Shown here piece by piece: positions 34,448 through 42,493 of a stretch of 62,621 nt of DNA. The notes under the pieces are model-generated. The model saw only the letters and a program-made list of their open reading frames with translations, ran no database searches and had not been told where the DNA came from. The stretch is taken from NCBI GenBank assembly GCA_903827955.1, contig CAIKKJ010000191.1:1-62621 (forward strand), given 5' to 3'. Positions within the stretch are counted from its first letter, which is position 1, and every line of letters starts with the position of its first letter. Source of the stretch: an uncultured Verrucomicrobia subdivision 3 bacterium (lineage in GTDB: Bacteria > Verrucomicrobiota > Verrucomicrobiia > Limisphaerales > UBA11358). Made by a program: the position numbers and the translations under genes.

Positions 34448-35158
34448 TCACGCCGCTTGCGCAACGGTTTTGTTTTTGAGCGCGGCGAAGATGCTTTCGA
34501 AAATCCATTTGCCGTCGTCGCTGCCGAGGAGCGGTTCGCAGGCGCGTTCGGGGTGCGGCATCAGGCCGGCCACGTTGCGCTTTTCATTGCAGATGCCGGC
34601 GATGTTTTGCAGCGCGCCGTTCGGATTCGCGGTGTCGGTCAGGTTTCCAGTGGCGTCGCAGTATTGCCAGAGGATTTGATTGTTGGCCTTGAGCTGCGCG
34701 AGCGTTTCTTCGTCGGCAAAGTAGCAGCCTTCGCCGTGGGCGATGGGCACACGAAGAATTTTGCCCACCGGGATCTGGCTGGTGAACGACGAATCGTTCG
34801 TGGCGGTCTTGAGGAAAATGTTCTCGCAGTGGAATTGCAGGTCGCGGTTGCGGATGAGCGCGCCGGGCAGCAGGCCGGCTTCGGTGAGGACTTGAAAGCC
34901 GTTGCAGATGCCGAGGACGAGGCCGCCGTTGTCAGCGAATTGTTTCACGGCCTGCATCACGGGGCTGAACCGCGCGATCGCGCCGCAGCGCAGATAATCG
35001 CCGTAGCTAAAACCGCCGGGCACGATGACGCAATCGGTGTCGCCGAGCGAGGCGTCCTTGTGCCAGACGAGCCGCGCGGAATGGCCGAGGTGTTGCAGCG
35101 CGTGGACGGCGTCCTGGTCGCAGTTGCTGGCGGGGAATTGGAGGACAGCGAAGTTCAT
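34448..35158 (-). CDS. purQ: Phosphoribosylformylglycinamidine synthase, PurQ glutaminase subunit
   Basis: The ATG at 35158 gives 236 residues ([20 protein letters not shown]); a GTG five codons upstream lies inside an intergenic repeat and is less likely. It is a class I glutamine amidotransferase. The nucleophile is C85 in [10 protein letters not shown] and the His-Glu pair is in GLMPHPERA. It supplies ammonia to PurL for FGAM synthesis. It follows purS by 85 bases and is separated from purL by about 1.9 kb of accessory DNA. Confidence 0.96.
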   Translation of the reverse strand: MNFAVLQFPASNCDQDAVHALQHLGHSARLVWHKDASLGDTDCVIVPGGFSYGDYLRCGAIARFSPVMQAVKQFADNGGLVLGICNGFQVLTEAGLLPGALIRNRDLQFHCENIFLKTATNDSSFTSQIPVGKILRVPIAHGEGCYFADEETLAQLKANNQILWQYCDATGNLTDTANPNGALQNIAGICNEKRNVAGLMPHPERACEPLLGSDDGKWIFESIFAALKNKTVAQAA

Positions 35159-35168
35159 TTTTCTTTTT

Positions 35169-35237
35169 GCCACAGAGGCACAGAGATCACTGAGGAAAAC
35201 AAAAGGGAATTCTCTGTGCGCTCTGTGTCTCTGTGGC
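35169..35237. repeat. CTCTGTG-type inverted repeat between purS and purQ
   Basis: A 17-base arm starting GCCACAGAGG (35169-35185) pairs with one ending TCTCTGTGGC (35221-35237), 16 of 17 matching. It fills most of the 85-base purS/purQ gap and could form a long hairpin in the mRNA, affecting PurQ level relative to PurS. This word is a widespread intergenic repeat in environmental bacteria. Confidence 0.7.
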
Positions 35238-35243
35238 TGAAAT

Positions 35244-35486
35244 TTATTCGATTTCTACTTTGTAATCTTCAATCACCGGGTTGCTGAGCAGCTTGTGCGC
35301 GGCGTCGTTGATGGCTTTGGTCGCGGCGGCTTTGTCCGTGCCGGCCGCGAGGTCGATCTCGATATATTTGCCGATGTGGACGCCGGTGACGCCGGAGTAG
35401 CCCATGTGTTCGAGGGCTTTTTTGACAGTGATGCCTTGCGGGTCAACGACCGCCTTTTTGGGTGTGATGATGATTTTAGCTTTCAT
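35244..35486 (-). CDS. purS: Phosphoribosylformylglycinamidine synthase, PurS subunit
   Basis: An 80-residue PurS that bridges PurQ and PurL. It has the family's KAKIIITPKKAVVDPQGITV start, ALEHMGY, VHIGKYIEIDL and the AHKLLSNPVIEDYKVEIE end. It is the first gene of the minus-strand pur operon. Confidence 0.95.
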   Translation of the reverse strand: MKAKIIITPKKAVVDPQGITVKKALEHMGYSGVTGVHIGKYIEIDLAAGTDKAAATKAINDAAHKLLSNPVIEDYKVEIE

Positions 35487-35713
35487 TCGTGAACGGGGTA
35501 ATTCTCCCGCAAAAAATCGGACGGCATGATGGCGAAAATTTTCACGTGGAGCGAGCAGTTTTTCGTGCGTTGAAAATTATGCACGCTGGCCATTGTTGAA
35601 CAGCGCGGCGTTGGCGAATCAAGTGTCGCCACGCACATTTGCCAGCAATCTGCCCATTCAGCCGTTTGGCACGGGGCAAGCTGATTTCATTTCAGGACAG
35701 GGAAATATTTACC

Positions 35714-36289
35714 ATGAACATCTCGAATGCCGAACCGTCGTCACCTTCGCCAGCAGATGCCATCAACGTCTGGCTGGTGGACGACAACAAGGGGGTGCGC
35801 AGTGCGTTGAAGGATTTGCTTGGCCTGTGCGCAGGAGTGCGCTGCACGGCTGAATTTCATTCACCGAATGCGGTGTTGAGCGCGCTGGCCAGCCGGCCCG
35901 GCCCGGACGCCATCTTGCTCGACATCCAGATGGGCGCGGCAAATGGCCTCGACGCCATCCGCCCAATCAAGGCGCTTTCCCGGCACACGCAAGTGGTGAT
36001 GTTCACGACGTGTTTTGACCGTGAATCCAAACAGCGCGCGCTCAGCAACGGTGCGACGGACTTCCTGCTGAAAAGTGCTTCGTTTGAGCGCATTATTGCC
36101 ACGCTGGAACACGCCGCCAAGAATCCTGCGCCACATTTAAAATCATCGGCGACCACCACGCGGCCCAAATCAACTGTGTTGTCGACCGATTCTCCCGGCC
36201 GCAGTCCGCGCCGGTTGCCATGGCTGGACAATTGCCTCGATCTGCTTTCCATCCGCAAACGATCTCGCGCACAGACGGCGCGGAGTTGA
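35714..36289 (+). CDS. Stand-alone receiver-domain response regulator
   Basis: The ATG at 35714 (MNISNAEPSS) has an AGGGAAA Shine-Dalgarno; the longer frame from 35639 adds unlike residues. Receiver domain at about 17-140: D23-D24, phospho-Asp D70 in AILLDIQMG and Lys in DFLLKSA. The last 50 residues are basic and Ser/Pro/Arg-rich with no HTH. It may act by protein contact or be an output-truncated regulator. No kinase is adjacent; zwf follows 99 bases later. Confidence 0.85.
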   Translation: MNISNAEPSSPSPADAINVWLVDDNKGVRSALKDLLGLCAGVRCTAEFHSPNAVLSALASRPGPDAILLDIQMGAANGLDAIRPIKALSRHTQVVMFTTCFDRESKQRALSNGATDFLLKSASFERIIATLEHAAKNPAPHLKSSATTTRPKSTVLSTDSPGRSPRRLPWLDNCLDLLSIRKRSRAQTARS

Positions 36290-36388
36290 ATTTTTTTCAT
36301 CGTCGGCCACCAATCATTTCATGCTGCCGGCTGCTTTTGCAAATAAGCAGGGTTGAAATTCGTCGCTGTTTCCGCGACAGTTGCGGTC

Positions 36389-37939
36389 ATGAGAATCTTG
36401 AACTCTCCTGCCAAGACTGCCGGCGGCAACGGCGACCGCAAAAACCTCGATGCGTGCTCCATCGTCATCTTCGGCGCGAGCGGCGACCTCACCGCGCGCA
36501 AGTTGATTCCCGCGCTCTACCATTTGTTCAAAGAGAAGCAGATGCCCGCGATGTTCCGCGTCATCGGCTTCGCACGCCGCGAGAAGACCGATGCGCAATG
36601 GCGCACGGAATTGCGCACGGCGCTCGACCAATTTTCCCGCACGAAGCCGGTGGACGACAAAGTATGGGCGGCCTTCGCGGAAAATATTTTTTACTGCGTT
36701 GGCGACCTCACTGATGACGCAGCCTACGCGAAGCTTGGCAAGCAACTCGCCGCGTTCGGCAATCCGGCGTTGAGCGAAAATCTTTTATTTTACTTCGCGA
36801 TTTCGCCGAGCCAGTTCGGCGGCGTGGTGGAGCAGGTCCACAAATCAGGCCTGCTGAAAAAAGACGGACCGGGCTGGCAACGGCTCGTCGTCGAGAAACC
36901 TTTCGGCCACGATCTGCCATCCGCGCAGAAGCTGAATCACGAACTGACACGCTTTGCGCATGAGTCGCAGGTCTTCCGCATTGACCATTATCTCGGCAAA
37001 GAAACGGTGCAGAACATCTTGATGTTCCGCTTTTCCAATTCCATTTTCGAGCGCCTGTGGAACCGCGAATCCGTGGACCACATCCAAATCACCGTTTCCG
37101 AAAAAATCGGCGTGGGCGACCGCGGCGGATATTACGAGGAGGCCGGTGCGCTGCGCGACATGGTGCAGAACCACATGCTACAAGTGCTCTCGCTCATTGC
37201 CATGGAACCGCCCGTTTCGCTCGAAGCCGAGGCCGTCCGCAACGAAAAGGTGAAGCTGCTCCAATCCATTCGTGCGCTCACGCCAGAGGACGTCGCCAAG
37301 CAAATCGTGCGCGGCCAGTATTTCGCCGGTGCCGTGGGCGGCCAGATGCGGCCGGGTTACCGGCAGGAAGTCAAAGTGAAGCCAGATTCAAACGTCGAGA
37401 CGTTTGCCGCGCTGAAATTGTTCATAGATAACTGGCGCTGGAGCGGCGTGCCGTTTTATCTGCGCACCGGAAAAAATCTGCCGTTGAGCGCGAGCGAAGT
37501 GCGAATTCAATTTCGCCCGACGCCGAATGTTTTGTTCGCCGCGCAGTGCGGAAACAAACTGGACGCCAACGCGCTCACGCTGCGCCTCCAGCCGAACGAG
37601 GGGATTTCACTGCATTTCAACGGCAAGGTTCCCGGCACGACCATCGGTGTGCGCCCCGTGCGGATGCACTTCAGCTACGACGCCGAATTTGGTGCCTACA
37701 CGCCCGAAGCCTACGAACGACTGCTGCTCGAAGCCATCGCCGGTGACGCGACGCTCTTCATCCGCCGCGACGAAGTGGAGACCGCGTGGAAGATCGCCGA
37801 CTCCATCCGCACTGGCTGGGAAGGCAAGGCGCTGACGAACCGCGAATTTTACGGTGCTGGCACCTGGGGGCCAATTGCCGCCGACGATTTGCTCGCGCAA
37901 CTCGGCCATGTGTGGCACGAGCCGCAGGTGATAAAGTAA
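36389..37939 (+). CDS. zwf: Glucose-6-phosphate 1-dehydrogenase
   Basis: The ATG at 36389 gives 516 residues; a TTG at 36353 is a weaker choice. It carries the NADP site GASGDLT (29-35) and the active site RIDHYLGKE (197-205, with H200 and K204). The reaction makes 6-phosphogluconolactone and NADPH. pgl lies two genes downstream, and both transketolases are in this region, so the locus covers much of the pentose phosphate pathway. Confidence 0.96.
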   Translation: MRILNSPAKTAGGNGDRKNLDACSIVIFGASGDLTARKLIPALYHLFKEKQMPAMFRVIGFARREKTDAQWRTELRTALDQFSRTKPVDDKVWAAFAENIFYCVGDLTDDAAYAKLGKQLAAFGNPALSENLLFYFAISPSQFGGVVEQVHKSGLLKKDGPGWQRLVVEKPFGHDLPSAQKLNHELTRFAHESQVFRIDHYLGKETVQNILMFRFSNSIFERLWNRESVDHIQITVSEKIGVGDRGGYYEEAGALRDMVQNHMLQVLSLIAMEPPVSLEAEAVRNEKVKLLQSIRALTPEDVAKQIVRGQYFAGAVGGQMRPGYRQEVKVKPDSNVETFAALKLFIDNWRWSGVPFYLRTGKNLPLSASEVRIQFRPTPNVLFAAQCGNKLDANALTLRLQPNEGISLHFNGKVPGTTIGVRPVRMHFSYDAEFGAYTPEAYERLLLEAIAGDATLFIRRDEVETAWKIADSIRTGWEGKALTNREFYGAGTWGPIAADDLLAQLGHVWHEPQVIK

Positions 37940-37961
37940 AAAGTATTCGGCAGGGAAATTT

Positions 37962-38423
37962 ATGTCCGAATACAAAGCCACCATCAAATGGCAGCGAACC
38001 GGCGTTGATTTTCTCAAGGGCAAGTATTCGCGGGAACATACTTGGACGTTTGACGGCGGCGCAGTCATTCCGGCCTCGCCTTCGCCACAGGTTGTGCCCA
38101 TGCCTTACTCAAACCCGGCGCACGTTGATCCAGAAGAGGCTTTCGTCGCATCCATTTCAAGCTGCCATATGCTCACGTTTCTTTTTGTGGCTTCAAGGCA
38201 GGAATTTCAAATTGACAGCTACGAAGATGAAGCGGTCGGCGTGATGACCAATAATGAAAAAGGCGTGCCGTGGGTGAGTCTGGTGACGCTGCATCCAAAA
38301 ATCATTTACAGCGGAGGCAAATTGCCCGCGCCGGCGGATGAAAAGCATCTGCATCATCTGGCTCACGACCAATGCTTCATCGCGAATTCAATCAAGACAG
38401 AGGTTGTCGTTCATTCCAGATAA
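37962..38423 (+). CDS. OsmC-family peroxiredoxin-like protein
   Basis: A 153-residue OsmC/Ohr-family protein. The two redox Cys are in SISSCHMLTFL and AHDQCFIANS, and the DPEEAFVASISSCH motif is typical. Family members reduce organic peroxides. It sits between zwf and pgl, 22 bases after zwf, so NADPH production and peroxide defence may be co-expressed. Confidence 0.92.
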   Translation: MSEYKATIKWQRTGVDFLKGKYSREHTWTFDGGAVIPASPSPQVVPMPYSNPAHVDPEEAFVASISSCHMLTFLFVASRQEFQIDSYEDEAVGVMTNNEKGVPWVSLVTLHPKIIYSGGKLPAPADEKHLHHLAHDQCFIANSIKTEVVVHSR

Positions 38424-38439
38424 GGCAATTCCGATTTTT

Positions 38440-39162
38440 ATGCAAAACTTTGAACTCCTTTCCTTCGCCAGCGCCGACGAACTGGCCCGCGCCGCCGCCA
38501 GTGCTTGGCTGGATGAAATCGAGGCGGCCAATCGCGCGGGCAAACTGCATTGCGTCGCGCTTTCCGGCGGGCGCATCACGCAAAAGTTTTTCAACGAAAC
38601 CGTCGCGCAAGCCAAAGTGCGCAGCGCTTCCTTCGCCAACGTCCATTTTTTCTGGGCCGACGAACGCTGCCTGCCGCCGACCGACCCGGAGAGCAATTTT
38701 AAGATAGCGAACGAACTGTTGTTCATGCCGCTGAACATCGCCGCCGAAAAAATTCACCGGCTGCGCGGCGAAGATCCGCTTCAGTCGGCCGTGAAAGCTG
38801 CCGAAGCAGAGCTGTGTCGCATCGCGCCGCAAAACATAAACAGCAGGCCGGTTCTCGACCTGGTTTTGCTGGGCATGGGCGAGGACGGCCACGTCGCTTC
38901 GTTGTTCCCGAACGCGGGGCCGGAAATCCTGAACTGCGCTGCGCCATATTTGGCGGTGGGTAATTCGCCCAAACCACCGCCAACACGGATTTCGTTGAGC
39001 TACCAGACCATCGCCGACGCCCGGCAGGTCTGGGCGCTGGTCTCCGGTGTCGGCAAGGCGGATGTGCTGCGGGAGACCTTGAAACCAGACGGTCGGACGC
39101 CGCTGGCGCGGGTCATCTGTTTGCGGCCGGTGAAAATTTTCTCAGATGTGGCGCAGTTTTAA
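38440..39162 (+). CDS. pgl: 6-phosphogluconolactonase
   Basis: The ATG at 38440 (MQNFELLSFASADELARAAA) gives 240 residues, 16 bases after the OsmC stop; the longer frame runs back into osmC. Family motifs are ALSGGRITQKFF, FFWADERCLPPTDPESN and LLGMGEDGHVASLFP. It hydrolyses the product of zwf to 6-phosphogluconate. The end is followed by a 450-base gap with repeats and a terminator. Confidence 0.94.
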   Translation: MQNFELLSFASADELARAAASAWLDEIEAANRAGKLHCVALSGGRITQKFFNETVAQAKVRSASFANVHFFWADERCLPPTDPESNFKIANELLFMPLNIAAEKIHRLRGEDPLQSAVKAAEAELCRIAPQNINSRPVLDLVLLGMGEDGHVASLFPNAGPEILNCAAPYLAVGNSPKPPPTRISLSYQTIADARQVWALVSGVGKADVLRETLKPDGRTPLARVICLRPVKIFSDVAQF

Positions 39163-39388
39163 CTTGTAACCAAACGGTTAATTGCTAACATACCGCTGTG
39201 GGCGGCGCAGGTTTAGAGTGGTGAAAGAATTCTGAAAAAAGTTTGAACTTTTCCTTTCCGGCTGCGTCTGAATATATGTCGGCAGGATGATTTTTACGGT
39301 TGTTTGAAAATTTCGCTGTCCGTTTAGGGTTGGCATAGGGGATTTGCTCGCGGTGCGGCTCGGACAGCGCCCCAAGTTGGTCGCATCG

Positions 39389-39460
39389 CCCTTCTGAGCG
39401 CCCTTCTGAGCGCCCTTCTGAGCGCCCTTCTGAGCGCCCTTCTGAGCGCCCTTCTGAGCG
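39389..39460. repeat. Six perfect tandem copies of a 12-base unit
   Basis: The unit CCCTTCTGAGCG repeats six times without a mismatch, exactly 72 bases. Perfect identity implies recent slippage. Each unit contains TTCTGA, a weak -35-like word, and the last sits 17 bases before the TATAAT at 39475. Confidence 0.95.
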
Positions 39461-39494
39461 CCTTGGTGAAGGCGTATAATCCCTGTCACCATCG

Positions 39495-39525
39495 AGGCCG
39501 GACGCAAGTCCGGCCTTTTGATTTT
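39495..39525 (+). terminator. Rho-independent terminator
   Basis: AGGCCGGAC (39495-39503) pairs perfectly with GTCCGGCCT (39508-39516) over a GCAA tetraloop, followed by TTTGATTTTT. It can end the zwf-osmC-pgl transcript or a short transcript from the TATAAT at 39475. Confidence 0.85.
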
Positions 39526-39614
39526 TCCGGAGTGGCGTGCCGGGCGCTGTGGCGGCGTGCCGGCGGCGGAATTACGCATTGATTCACCCCGCCAGCAGGT
39601 TAAAATCTTTACGC

Positions 39615-40628
39615 ATGAAACATCAGCTGGACTTCGAGAAGCCAATCGCAGAATTACAGAACAAGCTGGAAGATTTGCGCGCGCATCCAGAGAAGCATTC
39701 CCTCGGCATCAGCTTCGAGGAAGAATGTTTGATCATCGAAAAGAAAATCGAAGAAACCCGCCGCCAGATTTTCCTGAACCTCACGCCGTGGCAGCGCGTC
39801 CAGTTGGCGCGCCATACCAAACGGCCTTACACGCTGGATTATCTTGAGAAGACGTTCACCGATTTTCAGGAACTGCATGGCGACCGGATGTATGCGGACG
39901 ACCACGCAATGGTCTGCGGCTTTGCGCGGTTGGGCGGTCACCGCGTGGTGGTCATCGGCACGCAGAAGGGTCGCAACACCAAGGAAAACATCCTGCGCAA
40001 CTTCGGCTCCGCGCATCCCGAAGGCTACCGCAAGGCGCTGCGCCTGATGAAGCTTGCGCACAAATTCAGCCTGCCCATCATCACCTTGATTGACACGGCG
40101 GGCGCTTATCCGGGCGTCGCCGCCGAGGAACGTCATATCTCCGAAGCCATCGCCGTTAATTTGCGCGAAATGATGCTGCTGGAAGTTCCCATCATCGCCG
40201 CCGTCATCGGCGAAGGCGGTTCCGGCGGTGCGCTGGGCATTGGCGTGGCCGACCGCGTTTTGATTTTGGAGAATGCTTATTATTCTGTCATCAGCCCGGA
40301 AGGTTGCGCGGCGATTTTGTGGAAAGACCGCGCTAACGCCGGCAAAGCTGCGGCCGCGCTAAAAATCACCGCGAAGGATTTGCTACACCTCAAGCTCGTG
40401 GATGAAATCCTGCTCGAACCGCTTGGCGGCGCGCATACGGATTACGACGCGACGGCAAAAATTCTCAGGGAACACCTGCTCAAACATCTTGAAGAAGTGC
40501 AGTCACTTCCGGTGGCGGAGCGATTGAAGCAACGCTACGCCAAATTTCGCGCCCACGGGCATTTCGTCGAGAAGCCCGAGGCGGTTGAAATCAAGCCGGC
40601 CAAAGCGGCTGAACCTGCCGCTGCTTGA
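39615..40628 (+). CDS. accA: Acetyl-CoA carboxylase carboxyltransferase, alpha subunit
   Basis: The ATG at 39615 gives 337 residues starting MKHQLDFEKPIAELQNKLED, the standard AccA start. Further landmarks are FTDFQELHGDRMYADDHAMV, IDTAGAYPG, IGEGGSGGALGIGVAD and YYSVISPEGCAAILWKD. It catalyses malonyl-CoA formation with AccD (not in this window). The C-terminal tail is Ala/Lys-rich. It is followed by manA 2 bases later. Confidence 0.96.
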   Translation: MKHQLDFEKPIAELQNKLEDLRAHPEKHSLGISFEEECLIIEKKIEETRRQIFLNLTPWQRVQLARHTKRPYTLDYLEKTFTDFQELHGDRMYADDHAMVCGFARLGGHRVVVIGTQKGRNTKENILRNFGSAHPEGYRKALRLMKLAHKFSLPIITLIDTAGAYPGVAAEERHISEAIAVNLREMMLLEVPIIAAVIGEGGSGGALGIGVADRVLILENAYYSVISPEGCAAILWKDRANAGKAAAALKITAKDLLHLKLVDEILLEPLGGAHTDYDATAKILREHLLKHLEEVQSLPVAERLKQRYAKFRAHGHFVEKPEAVEIKPAKAAEPAAA

Positions 40629-40630
40629 TC

Positions 40631-41602
40631 ATGCTTTATCCCTTTATTTTCCGCCCGATTTTCAAAGACCGCATCTGGGGCGGACGCGAACTTGAACGGC
40701 TCTACGCCAAACAAATTCCCGCTGGCCGTATTGGTGAGGCGTGGAAAATCTCCGACCGGCCCGGCGATGCCAGCGTCATCGCCAACGGTCCGCTCGCCGG
40801 GAAAGATTTGCGCTGGCTGATGGAACATCACGCGGCGGAAATTCTCGGCGGCGCCAAACCGGCGGCAGCAGGTCGCTTTCCACTGCTCTGCAAAATTCTC
40901 GATGCGCGGGAAAAATTGTCACTCCAAGTCCACCCGCCTGCCAGCAAGGCGGCTGAACTGAAAGGCGAACCCAAGACCGAAATGTGGTTCATCGCCGATG
41001 CGGCGCCGGGCGCGAGCCTTTACGTCGGACTCAAGCGCGGCGTGACGCGCGCAGAGTTTGAGCAGAAAATTTCCGACGGCAGCGTGGCGGATTGTTTTCA
41101 ACGCATTCCGGTGAAGGCAGGCGACGCGATGTTTCTGCCGAGCGGCCGCGTCCACGCCATCGGCGATGGTCTGGTAATTTTTGAGATCCAGCAAAACTCC
41201 GACACGACCTACCGCGTGTTTGACTGGAACCGACTGGGTCTCGACGGCCAGCCGCGCGAGATGCACGTTGCGCAATCGCTGGCGAGCATTGATTTCAATG
41301 ACTTTGAGCCAAAACTGGTGGAGACGCAATTTGTCGCTGATGAAAAAATTCAGAAGCGGGTGCTCGTGAATGACCTGTTGTTCAATGTCGAGGCGTGGAA
41401 ATTAAATTCTGGCGCGGGCAGTTCGCTGAAACCGAAAAAACTTCAAATCGTCGCCGTGACCGGTGGCGCGGTGGAAATCAAGAGCGAGGCGACCTCGGTG
41501 GTTTTGTCCGCCGGAGATTTTAGTTTAATTCCAGCGAGCTTGGAGCGGACGGAAGTTTTGGCGAAATCAGACGCGGCTTTGCTGCGCGTCGAGGCGAATT
41601 GA
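40631..41602 (+). CDS. manA: Mannose-6-phosphate isomerase (class I)
   Basis: A 323-residue cupin enzyme, starting at ATG 40631 just after the accA stop. It has the KDRIWGGREL start, GEAWKISDRPGDAS, zinc motifs LQVHPP and TEMWFI, and GRVHAIGDGLVIFEIQQNSD with catalytic-site residues. It interconverts mannose-6-P and fructose-6-P, linking sugar release to glycolysis or to GDP-mannose. It is probably co-transcribed with accA. Confidence 0.93.
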   Translation: MLYPFIFRPIFKDRIWGGRELERLYAKQIPAGRIGEAWKISDRPGDASVIANGPLAGKDLRWLMEHHAAEILGGAKPAAAGRFPLLCKILDAREKLSLQVHPPASKAAELKGEPKTEMWFIADAAPGASLYVGLKRGVTRAEFEQKISDGSVADCFQRIPVKAGDAMFLPSGRVHAIGDGLVIFEIQQNSDTTYRVFDWNRLGLDGQPREMHVAQSLASIDFNDFEPKLVETQFVADEKIQKRVLVNDLLFNVEAWKLNSGAGSSLKPKKLQIVAVTGGAVEIKSEATSVVLSAGDFSLIPASLERTEVLAKSDAALLRVEAN

Positions 41603-41604
41603 TC

Positions 41605-41814
41605 TCACCACAGAATTTTCGGCGAGGCTTTCTCCTTTTTCTCGTTCGTCATTTCAGAACTGCCCAATTCAATTTTCAACCAGAGCCAGATTCGGCCGAG
41701 CAAGCCGATGGATGGTTTTTGAAGTTTGGCCGCTTCAATCAAAGCCTTGCGTTTCCGGGCTTCGCGGCTGCTCATCCAGCGATTAAAACCGTCGGCGGTA
41801 AACGAGTTTTTCAT
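41605..41814 (-). CDS. Small hypothetical protein after yqgE
   Basis: A 69-residue frame starting MKNSFTADGFNRWMSSREAR, 2 bases after the yqgE stop, so coupling is plausible. It has a basic helix, then GLLGRIWLWLKIELG, a possible amphipathic or membrane-touching helix, and a Lys-rich end. I do not recognise the family. Confidence 0.6.
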   Translation of the reverse strand: MKNSFTADGFNRWMSSREARKRKALIEAAKLQKPSIGLLGRIWLWLKIELGSSEMTNEKKEKASPKILW

Positions 41815-41816
41815 TT

Positions 41817-42380
41817 TTAATTCCACGACAAATCTTCCGGCGTCTGCGAAAGGAGTTTGTTTTTCCAGCCGCCCTTTTCGTGCAGGATCTTCTCCCAAAG
41901 TTTGTCCGGCGGCGTTTCAAAAACCAATTCCAGCGAAGCCGGGAACGTGAGCCACGATTTACGCTTCATCTCATTTTCCAACTGACCGGCACTCCAGCCG
42001 GCATAGCCGGCGAACAGCCGCACTTTTTTCGCCGCCGAAAACGATTCGCCGATTTCTAGCAGGTCATCCAGCGAATGGCCAAGCGCGAGGTTAGGCAGCA
42101 CATCGGCTTCCGGGATGAACGTATCGGTGTGCAGATAACTCAAGGCGCCAGGTTGCACCGGGCCGCCGAGAAAGAGGGGCGATTCCTTCAGCGCGTCCGG
42201 CAGGTCGGCCACGATGACTTCCCCGGCGTTCTTGCCGAGCGCGCGGTTGAGGACGAGGCCGAACGCGCCTTCGGCATTGTGCTGGCAGATGAGGACGACC
42301 GTGCGCTGGAAAAATGAGCCGCCGAGCTGCCCACTGTCGAGCAGCAACTGGCCTTGCAGAAATTTCTTTTTGTCAGCCAT
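41817..42380 (-). CDS. YqgE/AlgH-family (UPF0301) protein
   Basis: The ATG at 42380 (MADKKKFLQGQLLLDSGQLG) gives 187 residues. Family motifs are F(F)QRTVVLICQHNAEGAFGLV, the FLGGPVQP stretch, LDDLLEIG and LFAGYAGWSAGQLENEM. The molecular function is not settled; AlgH relatives influence alginate production in Pseudomonas. The minus-strand gene follows the transketolase terminator. Confidence 0.93.
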   Translation of the reverse strand: MADKKKFLQGQLLLDSGQLGGSFFQRTVVLICQHNAEGAFGLVLNRALGKNAGEVIVADLPDALKESPLFLGGPVQPGALSYLHTDTFIPEADVLPNLALGHSLDDLLEIGESFSAAKKVRLFAGYAGWSAGQLENEMKRKSWLTFPASLELVFETPPDKLWEKILHEKGGWKNKLLSQTPEDLSWN

Positions 42381-42435
42381 CGCTGAAACAATTTGCACCA
42401 ACTCCTCGCCGCTGGCAAAAAATAAAACCGGACTG

Positions 42436-42480
42436 CAAAGAAAAAACGCGAAGGAATGATCCTTCGCGTTTTTGATTTTT
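42436..42480 (-). terminator. Bidirectional terminator after the transketolase gene
   Basis: CGCGAAGGA (42447-42455) pairs with TCCTTCGCG (42460-42468). T-tracts follow on both strands (TTTTTGATTTTT on +, TTTTTTCTTT on -). It ends transcription of tkt, whose stop is at 42494, before yqgE. Confidence 0.88.
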
Positions 42481-42493
42481 AGTTTCTTGGCGG

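Larger units (their letters stand above)
39163..39614. other. Gene-free gap with tandem repeat, -10 box and terminator
   Basis: No gene was found on either strand. The gap holds six perfect 12-base repeats (39389-39460), a perfect TATAAT (39475-39480) and a terminator hairpin (39495-39516). A minus-strand reading frame through the repeat (39178-39645) gives GAQK repeats but runs antisense through both the terminator and the accA start and looks spurious. Confidence 0.7.

Noticed and set aside
39389-39460. Reading the tandem repeat as a CRISPR array
   Set aside because: The 12-base units are contiguous with no spacers, and no cas genes are present.
39178-39645. A minus-strand 155-codon frame with GAQK repeats
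   Set aside because: It runs antisense to the start of accA and through a terminator; the repeats arise from the 12-base DNA unit, a multiple of three.
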